This document shows positions 60,301-64,000 of a stretch of 64,000 nucleotides of DNA, piece after piece. The stretch's first letter is position 1. Each line of letters opens with the position of its first letter. Source of the DNA: Mesaphorura yosii (taxonomy: Eukaryota > Arthropoda > Collembola > Poduromorpha > Tullbergiidae); assembly GCA_009869945.1 (NCBI GenBank), contig WIXG01000079.1:62001-126000 (forward strand), in the 5' to 3' direction. A program made the position numbers and the translations under genes. The notes beneath the pieces are model-generated. The model did no database searches, was not told where the DNA came from, and worked only from the letters and a program-made list of their open reading frames with translations.

Positions 60301-61833
60301 GTGTTTAGTGTAGCCAAGTCATTGGCCAACAAAGATAACAAGAAATATTAAGCAAACTATTCCTCTCTCGCTCTGTTCGTCAGGCTTTATCTTGATTTTG
60401 GCTCTGACTTTCTAAATTTCTCGTTTCTTCCCTAATGCCTTAAAGCCTTCCTTTCTCTTTTACTTGCTCTGAAATTGAACTCCTGGAATGACATACGTAC
60501 GATTGTAAATTGTAGATAATGCCATTGTATAATGATGAATCTAATAAGAGCGAGTGAAAGCAGGGTGGAAGCAAACTTTTCCATTTGCCTTCTCTGCTCA
60601 ACTTGAGCCGCCTGGTTTCAGGTAGATAGAAATTTCTTTTGTTTGCTTAATTTGTCTTCGCTAGCTTCACATCTCGAATTCTTTTTGTGAATGCTTTAAG
60701 TACAGCGCCTCTGCTGCTTCTCAGCGTGCTTCATTTGATTTAAACTCAGTCTACCTTGCAATGGAATGTATTGCTCTTTTCTTAGCGGAGAGTCAATTAG
60801 TGAGCTTATAAGCCCTCTTCGCCTTTGCATAATCAATTAAACTAATTTTGAGACTTTTCTTCGTTATGCACATTAAGAGAGATGGATGACTTCAAAGATG
60901 AACGAAATTACAGACACTGACAGAAGGAGAATTGTAAATATAAAACTCACAGATCACATTTAAGTGCCACACTTCTTCCAAAATGTGAGTTCGATTCAGC
61001 GACGGGTTCTCGGCTCGGCAAATGAGCGAGTCTCCGTTGTCTTCTGGGGTTGGAATAAAGATGAATGTGCTAACTGTGATATTTCCGCCGTCCTGTTCCT
61101 GAAAAAGAGGGAAAGAGGTTAACAATAATCATGTGTACAGGAAGAGCATGTGTGACATGTGGTGATCCGGAATCCCATGCGATCATTAAATTAGCGTTTA
61201 ACACACTTACACCGCGTATCAAATCAAATCTCTTATACAGCAAAGCGAAGTGCATGAGCGAAATCAGATAAAGTAAACGTAAAATAAACGAAGGGGAAAG
61301 ATTCTGATGCAAATGTTTTGTGATTAAACGCGGAGGATTCAATTGAAGTAATAATTTATTTATGGCCTATTACATGTCCTGACTTTAAAAGGCAAATGCT
61401 ATCGAAATCCTCTTATCGGAAATACTCACAACATTTACAAGAATCTGATACATTTCCGCAGGAAAAAGTAAAGAGTGGATTCCATAAATTGTGTCCATAA
61501 GTTCAACGAAAATGTTAGGCATGTGGTAAAGATTAAAAGGAATTTAATTTTTGTCAGCTTTTGACCGGGACGTTTGTGCAGGAAAATATTTTATGAAGTA
61601 TGCTTTTGTGAAGAGGTACTCAGGAATCTGTGAATATGAAAGTGGAAGTGTAGACGATAACAAATTCGTCCATCTCACCTGAGTATTCACTTGAGTAATT
61701 TCTCTTCCTCCTTTGATCCATTTGAGTGTTGCTGGTGGCTTGGATCCTGCTGTTTCACACGACACGCGGTATTCTCTGCCAGCCATTATATGATCAGTCT
61801 GTTTTTGAAGGAGACGAACAAACAGCGGCTTCA
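45316..61833 (-). CDS. side: Sidestep-family Ig receptor, gene B (N-terminal exons outside window)
   Basis: Paralogue of gene A on the opposite strand. Exons in transcript order: 61833-61679, 61098-60951, 59422-59292, 55092-54933, 53576-53500, 53418-53256, 53116-53063, 51620-51213, 46327-45956, 45782-45316 (stop 45318-45316); 710 residues remain open through all junctions. They encode Ig3 ([19 protein letters not shown]), Ig4 (YFECKI ... NYTCVATN), Ig5 (GLRCAV ... GTFLCWGS), a fibronectin III domain (VKPNPLEKC ... EYYVMEIWD), a membrane segment (LSPLVVFGIGTACVGTILVF) followed by RSCVC, and a Ser/Asn/Pro-rich tail ending RDS-HIPESCV. Exons of 155, 148, 131, 160 and 54 nt are identical in length to gene A; the 240-nt A exon is split here as 77+163 nt. 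Exons for Ig1, Ig2 and the signal peptide were not found between 61834 and 64000 and must lie beyond the window end. Confidence 0.93.
46328..51212 (-). other. Large intron of gene B before the transmembrane exon
   Basis: This 4.9-kb intron sits at the position equivalent to the 3.7-kb intron of gene A. It contains a 155-codon plus-strand open frame near 46.5-47.0 kb with no recognisable domain, which I regard as chance. Confidence 0.75.
55093..59291 (-). other. Large intron within the Ig4 region of gene B
   Basis: This 4.2-kb intron separates the two exons of Ig4; the corresponding intron of gene A is only 358 bp (23686-24043). No gene, repeat or RNA was recognised inside it. Confidence 0.7.
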
Positions 61834-64000
61834 CTGCAACACACACAAAAAGACAACTTCAATTTAGCAGAAAAGGTAATTAAACATAAATAAAAGTGGA
61901 CCGTTCCTACGCACACAATTCAAAGTGCGCAGCAATTTTACGAAAGAATTCAAAGTGATTATTTCTCATTAATCGATTAGGGCGCAACTCAAACAAGAAA
62001 CAAGCCACTTACTCTACTTTTCCAGCAGCGGAATGGCTTTGTGGGAGGATGCTCGTATTTGTCAAGTGGACAGAAAGAAAGTTCAAGTATGCACTTTGGC
62101 CCACGCGCAATGCATCGGAATCAATTAAAATGCTTTTGTAAGTTCAGCTTATAGTCGCCAATTAAAGTAGACCAAATAATATCCTCCAATTAACAACGCA
62201 TTCACGTCATCACTGCGCGGATTCCATACAAAAAATACGAATAGACTGTCAGACAGAACTGAACGTTGTTTTTAATTGCAAAGCTATCCTGAAAAATTTG
62301 GTTTGCTGTTAACAAATGGTTGGGGTGCTTTTCTGCCTGTATGACAAAGTTTGCGATGATACTCAACATTGCCAGCAGTGTGTGCGAGTATTCATCTCTT
62401 ACACCTCTTGAATCATGTAACCCACGTATAAACTTTTAGTAGAGGAAAGCGAGCGTACCAATGTACAAATAATTTGCGTTTCTAAAAATTTAGCTCGTAT
62501 GATGCAAAGCTTCCGTGTACAGGAACAGAAACGATAAGCCATGCTGTCTTCCCGGCATCCAGCACAGCTTTCATCACCACCGAGCCTTCCCGACTTTGCG
62601 GGTTGCTTCGCTTTAGTAAATTGTTGAATCTGTTGTCATGAACCCCAAAATGAACTTCTCATATCTAAATTACGGCAGTGCACTGTGCAGCACAGTACTT
62701 TCGTGCGTGAGTTCAGGAAGTGAAAGCAAGTCTGTGAACACTGACTACCGACTGAAGCTATGCCGCCACATTCTGGCGAGAAAATGAATGAGGTTTAGTA
62801 ATTATGGTTAGGAGAAAAGCAAGGCAGGGAACGAGAGTAACTGAAGGTAATTTGGAAAATGTTATTGTTTCACTAAGTCTTTCAAAAGCTGGTATTTTTC
62901 TGTAAGTCTTCTCGAGACTCGAGCTACAACAAGGTTTTAGTCAAAATTTCCTTCCTGTTGCCACTGCTTTTGTGCTCCTATTTCTCCTAGACTGAAGCCA
63001 AGCACTGTAAGCATGTCTACTACTTATTACTACAAAATATGTATCGACGTTTCCATTTTCGTCGTCTGCTTTTGTGACTTGCAAGTAAAATTGAGCCGAG
63101 TGAGTATAACAGCCGAATGTCTCAAACAAAATTGTGGATGTAAGAGCGACTGTGACTGTACTAATTTAGGCACGGAAATTAAACAGAAATGATTTAAATT
63201 GGCGTTCAAGTCTTGGAGGTTTGCCAAATTTAATTGGACTCACATTGAATTCTAAGATAATAAAGAATACCGAAAAGGTAACCAGCTTTTTGTCGAGTTT
63301 ATTACTTCTTTTAATTAAACATGAAAACATGATTTCTAATCACATATTATCTCGCAGCCATAAATGGTATTAATTAGTCATGTGCATGAGGCAAGCCTTG
63401 TGCCTTTTGAAGGAAGCAAATTCTTCAAAGCATATAAACTTCGACTAAGAATGTGGGCTAAATCCTTTCCAGCTGACTAGATTCGTGATTGTGGTAAAAA
63501 TAGGTTTAAACCTCCGTGGAGGCTCTGCATTATTCTGCACGTACTAAAGCGGCACGTATCGATTATAACGTACGAGGACTTTCTCTTCCTTGAGCCCGTG
63601 CGGTGCACTTCACGTGGAGAGAATTTTCTTTATCAAAATGAACGTCTTCTGTGATTACTCGAAGAATGCCACAGGTTTGTGGTTTCCTCCTTCTGCACTT
63701 CTCCCTTTGTTCTACATACTCTCAATTCTCGACAGTCGACAGTCTTCCAACCCAACGCCAAGAACACGGAAGCCGACTTTCACTTGTAGTGGAAAACGGA
63801 ACGACGGCGGCGGTATAATATAAGAGCAGGAAATAAAAGACAGAAGGAGAAAGAAAGCAATCAAAGACTGGAAAAGAGCATAATATAAAAAGCGAGAGGA
63901 AGCCCTTTTAATATGAAAATGAAAGAACAAAAGAGCTTCAGTCTCTCACCGCGCTTTCACATTGCCATGCCTTACTGCCTTGCCTTGACTCTATGATTAT
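61834..64000 (-). other. Intron of gene B running off the window
   Basis: No homologue of the Ig1 or Ig2 exons of gene A was found on the minus strand here, so the remaining 5' exons of gene B must lie beyond 64000. Nothing else was recognised. Confidence 0.6.

Noticed and set aside
1-64000. CRISPR arrays, rRNA and bacterial-type operons
   Set aside because: No regularly spaced identical repeats and no rRNA-like blocks were seen; genes are intron-containing and eukaryotic.

Overview
The window is a piece of an arthropod nuclear genome, most likely a crustacean or another non-insect pancrustacean; I cannot name the species. The reasons are spliced genes with GT-AG introns of about 50 bp to several kb, AATAAA poly(A) signals, an AT-rich background, and two members of the Sidestep family of immunoglobulin receptors, which is known from arthropods. 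Five spliced protein-coding genes can be supported. No rRNA, tRNA, CRISPR array or complete mobile element was recognised.

Layout: 1-17.0 kb has no gene I can support; it holds diverged repeat-like segments and presumably the unseen 5' exon(s) of the first gene. 17.0-30.5 kb (+) is Sidestep-like gene A: five Ig domains, one fibronectin III domain, a membrane segment and a cytoplasmic tail. 31.6-33.8 kb (+) is Cys-loop receptor gene 1, of nicotinic acetylcholine receptor type with a divergent pore. 34.1-35.4 kb (-) is an orphan gene. 35.7-37.8 kb (-) is a CRAL-TRIO (SEC14-like) protein with a signal peptide and a His/Glu-rich tail. 37.8-41.45 kb is intergenic with one repeat-like segment. 41.5-43.5 kb (+) is Cys-loop receptor gene 2, a tandem paralogue of gene 1. 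45.3-61.8 kb (-) is Sidestep-like gene B, a paralogue of A in opposite orientation whose first exons lie beyond the window.

The locus therefore has two Sidestep-type receptors tail to tail, enclosing a pair of tandem nicotinic-type receptor genes and, between those, two minus-strand genes. The two Sidestep copies keep almost the same exon lengths and phases and end in the same class I PDZ-type C-terminus. The two channel-like copies also keep matching exon lengths. In both, the ligand-site aromatics and vicinal cysteines are present, but the M2 pore helix lacks the usual -1' Glu, 9' Leu and 20' Glu. These look like neuronal surface proteins. Sidestep proteins in Drosophila guide axons as ligands of Beat receptors. 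Whether proximity in the genome reflects shared function is not shown by the sequence.

Exon boundaries were worked out by hand from splice signals, reading-frame continuity and paralogue comparison. All four multi-exon models other than the orphan gene keep an open reading frame through every junction.
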